34,110 nucleotides of DNA from Prosthecobacter fusiformis (GCF_004364345.1 NZ_SOCA01000011.1:23847-57956), one strand, 5' to 3'. Shown: positions 1 through 9,223, numbered from the stretch's first letter. Translations and numbers: made by a program. Notes: a model not told the origin generated them from the letters alone.

Positions 1-98
1 GAGATTTGAGATTTGAGATTTGAGATTTGAGATTTGAGATTTGAGATTTGAGATTTGAGATTTGAGATTTGAGATTTGAGATTTGAGATTTGAGATTT
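1..98. repeat. GAGATTT heptamer tandem repeat, 14 copies
   Basis: Fourteen perfect head-to-tail copies of the 7-bp unit GAGATTT run from the first base of the window, so the array probably extends further upstream. Related degenerate AAATCTGAAATTTCAAAT-type sequence continues to about position 150, up to the start of the four-helix-bundle gene. A 7-bp unit does not alter DNA helical phasing in an obvious way and has no spacers, so it is a simple-sequence array. Its length is likely to vary by replication slippage. Confidence 0.95.
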
Positions 99-168
99 TC
101 AAAGGGCTGGGATGCAAAATCTGAAATTTCAAATTGGAAATCTCAAATCCCTGCCAAAGCATGGTCTC

Positions 169-705
169 ATGACTTACCAATCTTTCGAGGATCTGCCGGT
201 ATGGCAGGAGGCCATTCGGCTGGCTGAGATGTGCGAAGATTTTCTGGACCAGTCCGGCAGCGAGATCCGGAGGGGAAAGCAAGACCAGCTTGATCGTTGT
301 TCCCTTTCGGTGAGCAACAATATTGCGGAGGGATTTGAACGGGGAAGTACCAAGGAACTTCTTGCATTCATTTACATTGCCCGGGGTTCTGCGGGAGAGG
401 TTCGAAGCATGTTGAGATTCTTTCAGAGAAGGCCCCGTCTGAAAGCCTGGGCAGGGCTGATGAGCCGTATTGCGGAGTCTTCGGAATCTTGTTCGCGTCA
501 GCTACGGGCATGGGCAGATTCTCTGCAGAATTCGGATATTCAGGGCCAGCGTCATCTCAACAAAGAGAGCCGTAGCCACTATGAAAAACGCAAAGCGGCC
601 CAAGAGGGGCAAAGAAAGCTCGAAGAGATGGAACGCAAGATCTTGGAGAGAATGCCCGACGGCACGCCCTTCAAAGAAGCCATGAGAAGAAAAGGGAAGA
701 TCTAG
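169..705 (+). CDS. four-helix-bundle protein (S23/IVS-like) with charged C-terminal extension
   Basis: The 178-aa product begins MTYQSFEDLPVWQEA and continues with SVSNNIAEGFERGS and EVRSMLRFFQRR, the pattern of the small four-helix-bundle family first seen in 23S rRNA intervening sequences. Family members are usually about 115-125 aa and their biochemical role is not established. Here the core ends near residue 120 and is followed by about 55 residues rich in Lys, Arg and Glu that look like a helical, possibly nucleic-acid-binding, tail. I chose the ATG at 169 because it matches the usual family start; the frame is open upstream to an ATG at 112, but that part is translated low-complexity repeat. 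No clear ribosome-binding site precedes either start. It is convergent with argA. Confidence 0.8.
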   Translation: MTYQSFEDLPVWQEAIRLAEMCEDFLDQSGSEIRRGKQDQLDRCSLSVSNNIAEGFERGSTKELLAFIYIARGSAGEVRSMLRFFQRRPRLKAWAGLMSRIAESSESCSRQLRAWADSLQNSDIQGQRHLNKESRSHYEKRKAAQEGQRKLEEMERKILERMPDGTPFKEAMRRKGKI

Positions 706-733
706 GGGGCTGAGTGAACGCAGCCATCCCGTC

Positions 734-2107
734 TTACCTCAGTGCTTTTCTCAGCACTTTGGAATTCCGGCCGCTTTTGTCATATTTCTCGCGCCGGGGC
801 GTGGGAAGGGAGCTGGGGGTGGTGACTTGAAAGCCCATTTTTTCTTCGAAGAAGCGAAAGGCCTGGGTGCTGAGTGCGACGAGGGTTTCGCAGCCGCGCT
901 GGCGGGCGATTTCCTCGGCATAGGCGACGAGCTTCTGGCCGTGGCCACGGTTTTTGTGACTGCGGCGGACAAACAGGCAGGCGAGTTCGGCGATCTTTTG
1001 ACCGTCTTCTTCATAGCTGTGCACAGCTACAGAGCCGATGGGGTTTTCATCCACTTCCAGGACGAAGAAGTCCTGGATGCGGGCCTGGATCTCCTCCCGT
1101 GTGCGGGGGACGAGGGCGGCATCGTCCATGGACTGCTGCATCAGTGAAAGCAGAGCGGGAATGTCCGAGCTGTGGGCCGGACGGATTTGCTGGTAATCAT
1201 CCGCATGGATCATGGTGCCGACGCCTTCATTGCTGAAAAGCTCCGAAAGCAGCGCCTCATCCTGGCTGCCATCGACGATGTGGACACGCGGCACGCCTTC
1301 TTCACAGGCCAGGGCGGCGTAACGCAGTTTGGAGAGCAGGTTGATGTCGTGCCGGGGATCTTTGCGGCGGTAAATTTCGCGCGCATCGGCGACGGAAAGC
1401 TGGGCTAGGCGGGCACCATCGGGGGTGCTCAGGCCGGCTTCGGAAACAAAGATGACCTTGGCTGCCCGCAGGGCGATGGCCACCTCCACGGCCACGGCAT
1501 CCGAATTCAGCCGCAGGCTGGTGCCGCGGCTGTCATAGCCCAATGGCGGGAGTACGGGAATGATGTCTGCTTTTAGCAAAACCTGCAGGGTTTCCGTATC
1601 CACGCGCTCAATGCGGCCGGTGAATTCGAAATCGATGCCGTCAATGACACCGGTGGGGTGCACGGCGAGGGCATTGGAAACCGCCACGGGCATTTCCAGG
1701 GCAGTGAGGTCCGCCATGAGGGCGCTGGTCTGGCGGGTGATGGCATCCACCGCCACCTCCATGGTGGCGGCATCCGTCCGGCCCATGCCGTCGTCACTGC
1801 TCAGCGTCACGCCGCGCAGGCCTGCCAGGTATCGTACCTGGGCACGAGCGCCGAAGATCAGGACGACCTCAATGTTCAGCGACTGCAAGACGGCGACGTC
1901 CTGAAGCAGGCTGGCAAAACCAGGCTGGTGCATGAGGGCACCGTCAATGGCGATGACAAAAACGCGCTGCCGAAACTGGGGTACATAACGAAGGATGCCA
2001 CGAAGGTCTTCGAAGCGGGCGGCGGGTTTGGTAGGGTCAGTCTCTGGCACCGGATAGTTTCGCGCAAACGCGGCGCTCTGCAAGGGCAGGCAACGTTGGC
2101 GCTGCAT
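734..2107 (-). CDS. argA: amino-acid N-acetyltransferase (N-acetylglutamate synthase, ArgA type)
   Basis: The 457-aa product has the two-domain plan of bacterial ArgA (E. coli about 443 aa). An N-terminal amino-acid-kinase fold covers roughly residues 35-295 (VFVIAIDGALM, VVLIFGARAQV, LNSDAVAVEVAIAL). A C-terminal GNAT acetyltransferase domain covers about 305-440, with the acetyl-CoA-binding stretch RRSHKNRGHGQKLV and the FFEEKMGF motif. Such enzymes acetylate glutamate with acetyl-CoA in the first step of arginine synthesis and are often feedback-inhibited by arginine through the kinase-like domain. The ATG start lies 24 bp after the stop of the upstream phosphatase-like gene, so the two are probably co-transcribed. 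Confidence 0.85.
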   Translation of the reverse strand: MQRQRCLPLQSAAFARNYPVPETDPTKPAARFEDLRGILRYVPQFRQRVFVIAIDGALMHQPGFASLLQDVAVLQSLNIEVVLIFGARAQVRYLAGLRGVTLSSDDGMGRTDAATMEVAVDAITRQTSALMADLTALEMPVAVSNALAVHPTGVIDGIDFEFTGRIERVDTETLQVLLKADIIPVLPPLGYDSRGTSLRLNSDAVAVEVAIALRAAKVIFVSEAGLSTPDGARLAQLSVADAREIYRRKDPRHDINLLSKLRYAALACEEGVPRVHIVDGSQDEALLSELFSNEGVGTMIHADDYQQIRPAHSSDIPALLSLMQQSMDDAALVPRTREEIQARIQDFFVLEVDENPIGSVAVHSYEEDGQKIAELACLFVRRSHKNRGHGQKLVAYAEEIARQRGCETLVALSTQAFRFFEEKMGFQVTTPSSLPTPRREKYDKSGRNSKVLRKALR

Positions 2108-2130
2108 TCAGCTTTCCCTGAATGGCCGAC

Positions 2131-3510
2131 CTATTCCTTCTTTAGGCATGCTGCCAGCAATTGGTCGCACACCTGTGTGGCCTGCAATGATGAGGAGCGG
2201 GGCAGGGCAGGCAAAGCACCGATGAGCACGGGCCAGTCCTCCACATCCTCAGGAATGCGTCCATGGCTGCCTTTGACCAGCGTGGCATCCAGCGGGATGA
2301 CATCCAGCTTCATGCGGAAACCAAGCATTTTTTTGGCGAGCTTGAGGCCGATCTTCAGCTTGGGAAAGGGGATCTTCGGGTCCAGAAAAAGCTCCACCGG
2401 GTCATAACCGCATTTGCGATGAATATCCACGCAGCGGGCGAATTCGGGTGCCTTGGCATCGTCCTGCCAGTAATAATAGGTGAACCAGCTTTTAGCATCC
2501 GCGACTGCCACAAGGTCGCCGCTGCGCTCATGATTCAGCCCGGCGTAGTGTTTTTCCACCTTGCCCAATACCTGCTGCACACCGGGGGTTTGCTCCAGGA
2601 CGGCCCGCACTTCGTTCAAGATGGAAGGGTCGTTCACGTAGATATGCGCCAGTTGATGATCCGCGATGGCGAAGGCGCGGCTGCCGCCCTGGTCGAGGGT
2701 CTCCGTGCCCAGTTCATCTTTGATGGATAACCAATGATGCTGACGAAAAATGCGGTTCAGATGCACTGGCTGGTCCACATCCGTGATGCCGTATTCAGAG
2801 AGCAAAATGACCTGGATCTGCCTGCGTTCGTAAAATTTGATCAGATCTCCCACTACCTCATCCACCTGACGCAGATCCTCGGCAATGAGCGGCATGTTCA
2901 GGCCCACACGCTGGAGGTTATAATCCAGATGCGGCAGGTAAACGAGGCTCAGGGACGGCCAGTGTTTTTCCTCGATCCACTTCGCACTCGCGGCGATCCA
3001 TTTCGTGGATTCGATGCCGGAGGCCGGACCCCAGAAGTTCATGAAGGGAAACGGTCCCAGATCTTTTTTGATGCGGTCCCGCAGGCCCATCGGCTGCGTG
3101 TGGATATCAAAAACCTTGCCACCATCGGAGAGATAGAGAGGGCGTGGCGTGATGGCATAGTCCGCTGTGGAATGCATGTTGAACCACCAAAACACCTTCG
3201 CGCAGGTGAAGTCACTGTCCTGCTTGCGGAGCCTGTCCCAGAGCTTTTCTCCTTGGATGAGCTGCTCCGGCTGTTTCCAAAAGCGGTGCTCCGCATAGTC
3301 GCGGTCATACCAGCCATTGGCCACCACGCCATGGTCCCGCGGGGCTTTGCCTGTGACATAGGTGGCCTGTGCAGTGCAGGTGACTGCTGGCAGCACCGGC
3401 TCGATCAATGCTAGGCGGTTGCGCTCCACAAAGGCGCGGATGTTCGGCGTATGCTCGCCAATGAGGCGGCGCGTCAGGCCTACGACGTTGAGGATGGCAG
3501 TGCGGGACAT
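2131..3510 (-). CDS. alkaline phosphatase superfamily protein (nucleotide pyrophosphatase/phosphodiesterase-like)
   Basis: The 459-aa product has the order of the type I phosphodiesterase/nucleotide pyrophosphatase family. LPAVTCTAQATYVTGKAP near the N terminus carries the likely nucleophilic Thr, YLPHLDYNLQRVG supplies an Asp in the middle, LSEYGITDV stands where many members have a SDHG-type metal site, and GSHGRIPED supplies a late His. No signal peptide is evident, so it appears cytoplasmic. It lies between an MFS transporter gene 81 bp upstream and argA 23 bp downstream, all on the minus strand. The substrate cannot be told from sequence. Similar proteins occur in the Ebo clusters of other bacteria, but the other Ebo genes are absent here. 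Confidence 0.75.
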   Translation of the reverse strand: MSRTAILNVVGLTRRLIGEHTPNIRAFVERNRLALIEPVLPAVTCTAQATYVTGKAPRDHGVVANGWYDRDYAEHRFWKQPEQLIQGEKLWDRLRKQDSDFTCAKVFWWFNMHSTADYAITPRPLYLSDGGKVFDIHTQPMGLRDRIKKDLGPFPFMNFWGPASGIESTKWIAASAKWIEEKHWPSLSLVYLPHLDYNLQRVGLNMPLIAEDLRQVDEVVGDLIKFYERRQIQVILLSEYGITDVDQPVHLNRIFRQHHWLSIKDELGTETLDQGGSRAFAIADHQLAHIYVNDPSILNEVRAVLEQTPGVQQVLGKVEKHYAGLNHERSGDLVAVADAKSWFTYYYWQDDAKAPEFARCVDIHRKCGYDPVELFLDPKIPFPKLKIGLKLAKKMLGFRMKLDVIPLDATLVKGSHGRIPEDVEDWPVLIGALPALPRSSSLQATQVCDQLLAACLKKE

Positions 3511-3591
3511 GGGAAAGGTGGGAAGTGGTATTCAGTAACCAGGATTCATGAAGCCGTCATCCATTAAGAATCCCTCGTCATCCTCCATCGC

Positions 3592-4827
3592 TTAAAGCCG
3601 CTCCTGCGGTCCCAGGCGTCGCCTTGTTTCATCATCGCTGCCGCGGGCTCGCACGGTGATGAAGGCACTGGCCGCGATGATGCTGGCGCTGCATAGTAGG
3701 CTCAGAGTCTGAAACGACATCACACCGATGGCGGCAAAGGCCAAGTAGGGGGCCAGCAGCCCGCGTAGCCCGGTGAGGAAAGTGTGCACGCTCATGTATT
3801 CCGCCACGGCGTGTTTGGGGGCCAGCTTGGTCACCCAAAGCCCCCAGGTGACATTGCCGCCGGCATTGGCGATGCCCCACAAGGCCATGCCAGTGATCCA
3901 CGCGCCCATGCCATGGCCGAGGTAAAAGGTGAGGATGCCTGCCGTGAAGATAAAGTTTAAAATTGTCCTCATCATGAACAGGCCGATGCGGTCATAAATG
4001 AGCCCCCAGGGATAGCCGAACAGCACCCTGGAGATGACCGGGACTACGCCAGTGATCCAGGCCACCTCGTGGCCCGGCAGGTTGATGCCATGCTTCGGAT
4101 TCGCCAAGTATTCCACAATCAAGCATGTGGCCACCAAATTGCCGATGCCTGTCAACATCCAGGAGATGAGGAGGGTGCGGAAATCCCGGTCCACCTGGAT
4201 CCAGCGCAAAGCGGACCAGAGGCCGGAGGGTGCGCTTTCATCAATGTCCCATTGGGTGGCTGGCAGGCCATAGGTCCATAGCCCGGAGGCCACGCCCGCC
4301 GCCGCAAAGGCCCAGAGCAACCAGCGGTAGTTTTCCAGGTCCAGACCGATGAGCCAGCCGCCGAATGCGCCAAAGGCCACCGCCATCGCTGCCCGTGTGA
4401 CCCCGGTGATGGCAAAGAGACGTCCCCGGTCTGTCGCCGGATAATTCAGCCTGTAAATCTGCGTCAGCAGCGGGATCTGCATGGTAAAGCAAAACAGGCC
4501 TGTGCTGAGTCCGCCGATGAAGACCCACGGCTCCTGCGGAAACGCCGCTGCTAGGCCCATCAAGGCTCCGCCCAGGATCTGCACCTTTGCCGCCGTGCGG
4601 GCGATGGTGCTGCGAGCGCGAAGCAGCAGGGGTACCACGAAGAGGCTGATCATCATCCCGCTGCTCGTCGCGCTCAGGAAGATGGATTTGGCTGTATCCC
4701 CCAGGGCAAACACGCGCACCGCAATCAGCATCCCAAAGGTGGAGGTCAGCGTGTCCAGTACCCCCGCAGGCAGCGATCTCCACAATTCATTGCGGAAGGT
4801 ACGTGTCTTCGGGTCGGGCTCGGACAT
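3592..4827 (-). CDS. MFS transporter
   Basis: The 411-aa product is strongly hydrophobic throughout, with about 10-12 predicted membrane helices, for example SGMMISLFVVPLLL, WVFIGGLSTGLFCF, TILNFIFTAGILTFYLG and the last helix near residues 375-395. Short charged cytoplasmic loops such as YRLNYPATDRGRLFA between helices fit the major facilitator fold. The substrate is unknown. The gene begins with ATG at 4827, divergent from the glycosyltransferase gene, and is followed after 81 bp by the phosphatase-superfamily gene. The C terminus is basic (RARGSDDETRRRLG) and likely cytoplasmic. Confidence 0.8.
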   Translation of the reverse strand: MSEPDPKTRTFRNELWRSLPAGVLDTLTSTFGMLIAVRVFALGDTAKSIFLSATSSGMMISLFVVPLLLRARSTIARTAAKVQILGGALMGLAAAFPQEPWVFIGGLSTGLFCFTMQIPLLTQIYRLNYPATDRGRLFAITGVTRAAMAVAFGAFGGWLIGLDLENYRWLLWAFAAAGVASGLWTYGLPATQWDIDESAPSGLWSALRWIQVDRDFRTLLISWMLTGIGNLVATCLIVEYLANPKHGINLPGHEVAWITGVVPVISRVLFGYPWGLIYDRIGLFMMRTILNFIFTAGILTFYLGHGMGAWITGMALWGIANAGGNVTWGLWVTKLAPKHAVAEYMSVHTFLTGLRGLLAPYLAFAAIGVMSFQTLSLLCSASIIAASAFITVRARGSDDETRRRLGPQERL

Positions 4828-4934
4828 GGATGGCTGTCTTTATGGATGACGCGGGATGATCCGTTTGTCATTCTGTCATTCGTGAATCCTTGCCACCTAG
4901 AGGCCCGCGTTTCATGATGGACCGAATTCCCCCT

Positions 4935-6899
4935 ATGCGCATCGCCCTCCTTCATTACACCTTGCCGCCCGTCATCGGCGGCGTGGAGAGGGTGATTCGT
5001 GACCAAGCCGCGGCTCTGGAGGCACTGGGGCATGAGGTGGAGGTGTTTGACCGGAGTGCGGACGCCCTCGTCCGCTTTCGCAAAGTGATGGAGGCTGCGA
5101 ATGATCCTGGAGTGCGGGCGCCCTCGCCCGCTACGCAGCAACCTAGGTCAAGCCTGGGACGCTTATCGGTGTCCGCCTCGGATCCATGTTCTATAAAAAA
5201 CGATTCAAAAGCGCGCTCCCGCACTCCGCTCCAGCGTGTGAAAGAGTGGATCAATCATGCCGACACTGGTCCATACTTTGAACCGGCTAAGGAGATTGAA
5301 AAGCATCGGCATGGCCTTCCTCACTGGCAGCAGGCGGGTAAGCTTGTCTTTTTGACTTGGCGGCTGGCGGATGCTCTTCCCCAGGAAAAGTTAAACGAGT
5401 TGCGTGGAGCCAAAGCTTCCTGGGAAGCCGCGCACCCCAAGCCCTGGACAGTGGAGGAATCGGAAGCTTTTGACCAGATCTTCGATGCACAGGTGGAGCA
5501 TTGGCTGGCAGCCGACATGGGAGCCTGTGTATTGCGGCAGTGGAAGGTGCGCGAACCATTGAGAGACACTTTGCATCATGGGGATGGTCACAATTATGAC
5601 CTGCTCAGTTACGTGATTATGCCTAACCATGTGCATGTCCTTTTCCGCTTACGGCCGGGTTCCAGCCTGGAGTCGGTTATTCAAGCCTGGAAAAGTATTT
5701 CTTCACGGCGCATCGGGAAGATTCTGGGGCAGATGGGAGGGTTATGGCAGGAAGGTTATCGGGACACTTTGATTCGAGGTCCTGAGCATCTACAGCGGGT
5801 GCTGCACTACATTGAGAAGAACCCAAAAGAGGCCAGCCTGCTGGCCGGAAACAGTGAATTTTGGCAGTGTGGTCCCGTTGAAGGTAGCGGGCACACGGTT
5901 GAGGATGAAATACAAAGCGGACGGGGGCGTCCGCGCTCCAGGAACGAAGCGGACGAGGGCGTCCGCACTCCGTACTTCCAAGCCGTCATCGTCCACAATG
6001 TCTTCACGATGCCTTTTGATCTGGAATGGACAAAGGAGCTGCGTGAAATGGCGGAGCTGACGCCTGATATCCGTTGGTTTAACTGGGTGCATGATGTCGC
6101 TGCGGTGAATCCTTTTTATGCGCACCTTCCATGGCAGAGGGAGGATCATGCGATGCTTTCCCAACCGGTGCCGAATGCCATCAACATCACCGTTTCTGAG
6201 GCGCGGCGGCAGGATTACATGCGGGCGACGGGGTTAGAAAAAGAGCAGATTCAGGTCATCCCAAATGGCCTCCATCTGGCCTCCATCCTAGGGCTCACGG
6301 AGCGCATTGCTGGGCTGCGCTTGTGGGACCGGGAGCTGATCCTGGTGCATCCCACGCGCCTCATTCGGCGGAAGAACATTGAGTTAGGCCTGGAGGTGAC
6401 GGCTTCTCTGAGGAAGGCCGGTTGCGATGTCATTTATGCCATCACAGGAGCGCCGGATCCTCATCAGGCGGACGGCATGCTTTATTACCAGGAGTTGAAG
6501 GCCTTGGTGGAGAGGCTGGATATTTCCCGTCATGTGCTTTTCCTAGGTGAGGAAGAACCCGTTTCAGATGAGGATGTGCGCAGCCTTTACACCGTGGCCG
6601 ATGCGCTTTTTTTCCCCAGCACCGGGGAAGGGTTTGGCCTGCCGCTGCTGGAGGCGACGGCTCATCGCCTAACCGTTTTTTGTTCAAATTTAAGCGTGCA
6701 TTATGAGGTGTTGGGCGAGGCGGGAGAGTATTTCAGTATCCAGTCTAAACCGGACGAAATTTCGGCACGGATCATGCAATGGTATCCGTCAGCAACCGTG
6801 AACCACCAACGGCGCCACCTATGGCGACGCCATGAAATGGTCAAAATCTGTCAGGAACATCTTGAGCCTTTGCTTGTAACCGCTAACCAGTCCACATGA
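4935..6899 (+). CDS. glycosyltransferase (GT4-like) with an in-frame RAYT transposase insertion
   Basis: The 654-aa frame contains two genes in one. The first 39 codons ([20 protein letters not shown]...) are the start of a GT-B glycosyltransferase. Codons from 5052 to 5972 encode a RAYT transposase unit. From 5973 the glycosyltransferase resumes ([16 protein letters not shown]) and runs to the end, with the donor-site E-x7-E region in [13 protein letters not shown]. Without the 307-codon insert the protein would be about 347 aa, and the N-domain looks short: related GT4 proteins usually have several tens of residues between the HEV-type second strand and the VIVHNV strand. I chose ATG 4935 because the protein starts there with the family motif; ATGs at 4914 and 4917 are possible. 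The stop overlaps the glgB start (ATGA). Whether the chimera transfers sugar is unknown. Confidence 0.8.
   Translation: MRIALLHYTLPPVIGGVERVIRDQAAALEALGHEVEVFDRSADALVRFRKVMEAANDPGVRAPSPATQQPRSSLGRLSVSASDPCSIKNDSKARSRTPLQRVKEWINHADTGPYFEPAKEIEKHRHGLPHWQQAGKLVFLTWRLADALPQEKLNELRGAKASWEAAHPKPWTVEESEAFDQIFDAQVEHWLAADMGACVLRQWKVREPLRDTLHHGDGHNYDLLSYVIMPNHVHVLFRLRPGSSLESVIQAWKSISSRRIGKILGQMGGLWQEGYRDTLIRGPEHLQRVLHYIEKNPKEASLLAGNSEFWQCGPVEGSGHTVEDEIQSGRGRPRSRNEADEGVRTPYFQAVIVHNVFTMPFDLEWTKELREMAELTPDIRWFNWVHDVAAVNPFYAHLPWQREDHAMLSQPVPNAINITVSEARRQDYMRATGLEKEQIQVIPNGLHLASILGLTERIAGLRLWDRELILVHPTRLIRRKNIELGLEVTASLRKAGCDVIYAITGAPDPHQADGMLYYQELKALVERLDISRHVLFLGEEEPVSDEDVRSLYTVADALFFPSTGEGFGLPLLEATAHRLTVFCSNLSVHYEVLGEAGEYFSIQSKPDEISARIMQWYPSATVNHQRRHLWRRHEMVKICQEHLEPLLVTANQST
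5052..5132 (+). repeat. REP hairpins 1 and 2 (left end of RAYT unit)
   Basis: Two palindromes in the same orientation. REP1 has the head GGAGT followed by GCGGACG (5058-5064), loop CCCT and CGTCCGC (5069-5075). REP2 has GGAGT, then GCGGGCG (5114-5120), the same loop CCCT and CGCCCGC (5125-5131). The A-T pair in REP1 is replaced by a G-C pair in REP2, a compensatory change that supports a conserved stem. A partial, rearranged REP-like fragment follows near 5209-5232. Confidence 0.9.
5915..5972 (-). repeat. REP hairpins 3 and 4 (right end of RAYT unit)
   Basis: Two palindromes in reverse orientation to the left pair. REP3 has arms at 5917-5923 and 5928-5934 with loop GGGG, and REP4 has arms at 5949-5955 and 5960-5966 with loop AGGG. 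Both end in CTCC, the complement of the GGAG head. REP4 is the exact inverse of REP1 over 26 bp. The REP pairs therefore face each other across the transposase gene, the usual arrangement of RAYT genes and their REPs. Confidence 0.9.
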
Positions 6900-9088
6900 C
6901 CGACCCAACCAGTCTCTCAACCGAAATTCTCGCCATCCTGGAAGCCCGACACGGAGATCCGTTCGGCTTTCTGGGGCGGCAACCGCAGGAGGGTGGTGGA
7001 GCCATCGTACGCACGTTGCAGCCCCGTGCCCATGGTGTCACGGTGGTGGCTAGGGATGGCTCCGGCTCCTGGCCGATGAAGCGGGTGCATCATCATGGTT
7101 TTTTCACCGTGGACCTGCCTGCGGAGGCGGTTGATGTCGCTTATGATCTGGAACTGGCCACTTTTAATGGCCAGGCCGTGCGTCAGGCTGACCCTTATTC
7201 CTTTGGACCGCTCCTGGGAGAGCAGGATCTTTATTACTTTTGTGAGGGCACCCACCAGCGTTTGTGGGATTGCCTGGGTGCACGAATTCGCACGGTGGAA
7301 GGGGTGGCGGGCGTGCAATTTGCAGTCTGGGCACCCAATGCGCAGCGGGTTTCTGTCATCGGTGACTTCAATGATTGGGATGGCCGCATCAACCCGATGC
7401 GTTTGCGCATCGAAGGCGGTGTTTGGGAAATTTTCCTTCCTGGGATCAAGGAGCTGACCCATTACAAGTTTGAAGTCCTTTCGGCTGAAGGTTACGTCCA
7501 GGTGAAGAGTGATCCCTTCGCCTTCTTTGGCCAGCATGGCATCCAGACGGCCAGCCTGGTATTCGACCTGGAGCGCTATACTTGGAGTGACCAGGAATGG
7601 ATGCAAAAACGGGCCGCCTATGATCTTTATCACAAGCCCATGAGTGTGTATGAGGTGCACCTCGGCAGCTGGAAGCGCGTGCCGGAGGATGGTAACCGCT
7701 CCAAGTCCTATCTGGAGCTGGCGGATGACCTTATCCCTTACGTGAAGAGCATGAACTTCACGCACATCGAGCTCATGCCAGTGGCTGAGCATCCTTTCGA
7801 TGGCTCGTGGGGTTACCAGATCACGGGTTACTTTGCACCCACCAGCCGGTTTGGAAATCCGGATGAATTTCGCCAGTTTGTGGACCGCTGCCATCAGGCT
7901 GGCATCGGCGTGATCCTGGACTGGGTGCCAGGACATTTCCCGAAGGATGCACATGGCCTGGCCAAGTTCGATGGCACGGCCCTCTATGAACATGCGGATC
8001 CCCGCCAGGGCGAGCACCAGGACTGGGGCACGCTCATCTTTAACTATGGTCGTGCGGAGGTGAAAAACTTCCTTGTGGCCAATGCACTCTTCTGGCTGGA
8101 GCAGTATCACATCGACGGTCTGCGTGTGGATGCTGTGGCGTCCATGCTTTACCTGGATTATTCACGCAAGCCCTGGGCCTGGGTGCCTAACAAATACGGT
8201 GGTCGTGAAAACCTGGAGGCAATCGACTTCATGCGGGACCTCAACCGCATCTGCTACGAGCGCCATCCGGGAAGCACCATCATCGCCGAAGAAAGCACCG
8301 CTTGGCCAGGAGTCTCCCGGCCCACGGATGCAGGCGGTCTGGGCTACGGCTTCAAATGGAACATGGGCTGGATGAATGACAGCCTGCACTACATACAGGA
8401 AGACCCCATCCACCGGAAGTATCATCATGGGGAGGCCACCTTCTCCATGCTCTACGCCTATGATGAAAATTTCATCCTCGTCATCAGTCACGATGAAGTC
8501 GTGCATGGCAAGGGCAGCATGATCAACAAGATGCCCGGCGACCGCTGGCAAAAGTTTGCCAACCTCCGCATGTTCTATGGCTGGATGTGGGCCCACCCTG
8601 GCAAGAAGCTCGTGTTCATGGGCTGTGAATTTGGCCAATGGCAGGAATGGAGTCATGAGCGCAGCTTGGACTGGCATCTCTTCCTGGGGGAAGAACACGC
8701 CAGCATGCAAAAACTGGTGGCTGAAATGAACCGGCTCTACACTACCCGCCCTGCGCTGTATGCCCAGGATCATGATGGCAGCGGCTTTCAGTGGCTGGAT
8801 GCCAGCGATGGTGAAAACAGCATCTTTGCCTTCATGCGAATGGCCCCGGGTGGTGATCGCGTCTATTGCGTCATCAATGCCACGCCCGTGCCACGAAAAG
8901 GATACCGCGTGGGCGTTTCCGAAGCAGGCGAGTATCTGGAACTGCTGAATACCGATGCCCCAGGCTATGCGGGCAGTGGCATGACCAATCCGCTGCCGAT
9001 GCCTGCGGGTGCAACTGCCTGGCAGGGACAGCCGATGAGCATCGTCATCGACCTGCCGCCGCTGGGTGTCGTCTGGCTGGGAAAGTGA
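6896..9088 (+). CDS. glgB: 1,4-alpha-glucan branching enzyme
   Basis: The 730-aa product matches the length and domain order of bacterial GlgB. An N-terminal beta-sandwich is followed by a CBM48 domain (about 115-205, [20 protein letters not shown]), then the GH13 barrel with [13 protein letters not shown] (nucleophile Asp412), IIAEEST (acid/base Glu465) and [13 protein letters not shown] (Asp533), and a C-terminal beta domain. It makes alpha-1,6 branches in glycogen from alpha-1,4 chains in the cytoplasm. The ATG overlaps the glycosyltransferase stop codon in ATGA, so translation is probably coupled and the two likely act on related glucan or sugar metabolism. Confidence 0.97.
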   Translation: MTDPTSLSTEILAILEARHGDPFGFLGRQPQEGGGAIVRTLQPRAHGVTVVARDGSGSWPMKRVHHHGFFTVDLPAEAVDVAYDLELATFNGQAVRQADPYSFGPLLGEQDLYYFCEGTHQRLWDCLGARIRTVEGVAGVQFAVWAPNAQRVSVIGDFNDWDGRINPMRLRIEGGVWEIFLPGIKELTHYKFEVLSAEGYVQVKSDPFAFFGQHGIQTASLVFDLERYTWSDQEWMQKRAAYDLYHKPMSVYEVHLGSWKRVPEDGNRSKSYLELADDLIPYVKSMNFTHIELMPVAEHPFDGSWGYQITGYFAPTSRFGNPDEFRQFVDRCHQAGIGVILDWVPGHFPKDAHGLAKFDGTALYEHADPRQGEHQDWGTLIFNYGRAEVKNFLVANALFWLEQYHIDGLRVDAVASMLYLDYSRKPWAWVPNKYGGRENLEAIDFMRDLNRICYERHPGSTIIAEESTAWPGVSRPTDAGGLGYGFKWNMGWMNDSLHYIQEDPIHRKYHHGEATFSMLYAYDENFILVISHDEVVHGKGSMINKMPGDRWQKFANLRMFYGWMWAHPGKKLVFMGCEFGQWQEWSHERSLDWHLFLGEEHASMQKLVAEMNRLYTTRPALYAQDHDGSGFQWLDASDGENSIFAFMRMAPGGDRVYCVINATPVPRKGYRVGVSEAGEYLELLNTDAPGYAGSGMTNPLPMPAGATAWQGQPMSIVIDLPPLGVVWLGK

Positions 9089-9118
9089 ACTGCTGACCGG
9101 CTGTGCCTTGATCGAGAG

Positions 9119-9145
9119 CCACATGATGCCCCGTGCATCATGTGG
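9119..9145 (+). terminator. hairpin downstream of glgB, possible terminator
   Basis: Perfect 10-bp inverted arms CCACATGATG (9119-9128) and CATCATGTGG (9136-9145) enclose a 7-nt loop, 31 bp after the glgB stop. No T-run follows, so it may be a factor-dependent terminator or an mRNA 3'-end-stabilising hairpin rather than a classical intrinsic terminator. Confidence 0.5.
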
Positions 9146-9223
9146 GGCTTCGCATGATTCGAGGTGAGTGATATTTGCGCTTTGCAAGATAGCATCCATT
9201 TCAGACGATGGCTGTTCACCACC

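Larger units (their letters stand above)
5052..5972 (+). mobile_element. RAYT (REP-associated tyrosine transposase) unit bounded by 26-bp inverted repeats
   Basis: A 921-bp segment (exactly 307 codons) is bounded by perfect 26-bp inverted repeats at 5052-5077 and 5947-5972, each containing a REP hairpin with GCGGACG/CGTCCGC arms. The interior encodes a Y1 HUH transposase of the RAYT class: [13 protein letters not shown], then [14 protein letters not shown] with the His-x-His metal site (5628-5636), [13 protein letters not shown], and [11 protein letters not shown] holding the probable catalytic Tyr (codon 5808). In the family these enzymes bind and cut single-stranded REP DNA. Here the transposase has no stop codon of its own and is fused on both sides to the glycosyltransferase. 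A GTG at 5238 could be its original start, and TATAAA at 5192-5197 is a possible -10 box of its own. Confidence 0.85.

Noticed and set aside
1..98. Possible CRISPR array
   Set aside because: 7-bp units without spacers; a simple tandem repeat.
708..725. GGCTG/CAGCC hairpin between the four-helix-bundle gene and argA
   Set aside because: Only 5 bp with an 8-nt loop and no T-run; too weak to call a terminator.
4866..4881. Tandem TGTCATTC pair upstream of the glycosyltransferase, possible operator
   Set aside because: Only two 8-bp copies and no promoter match around them.
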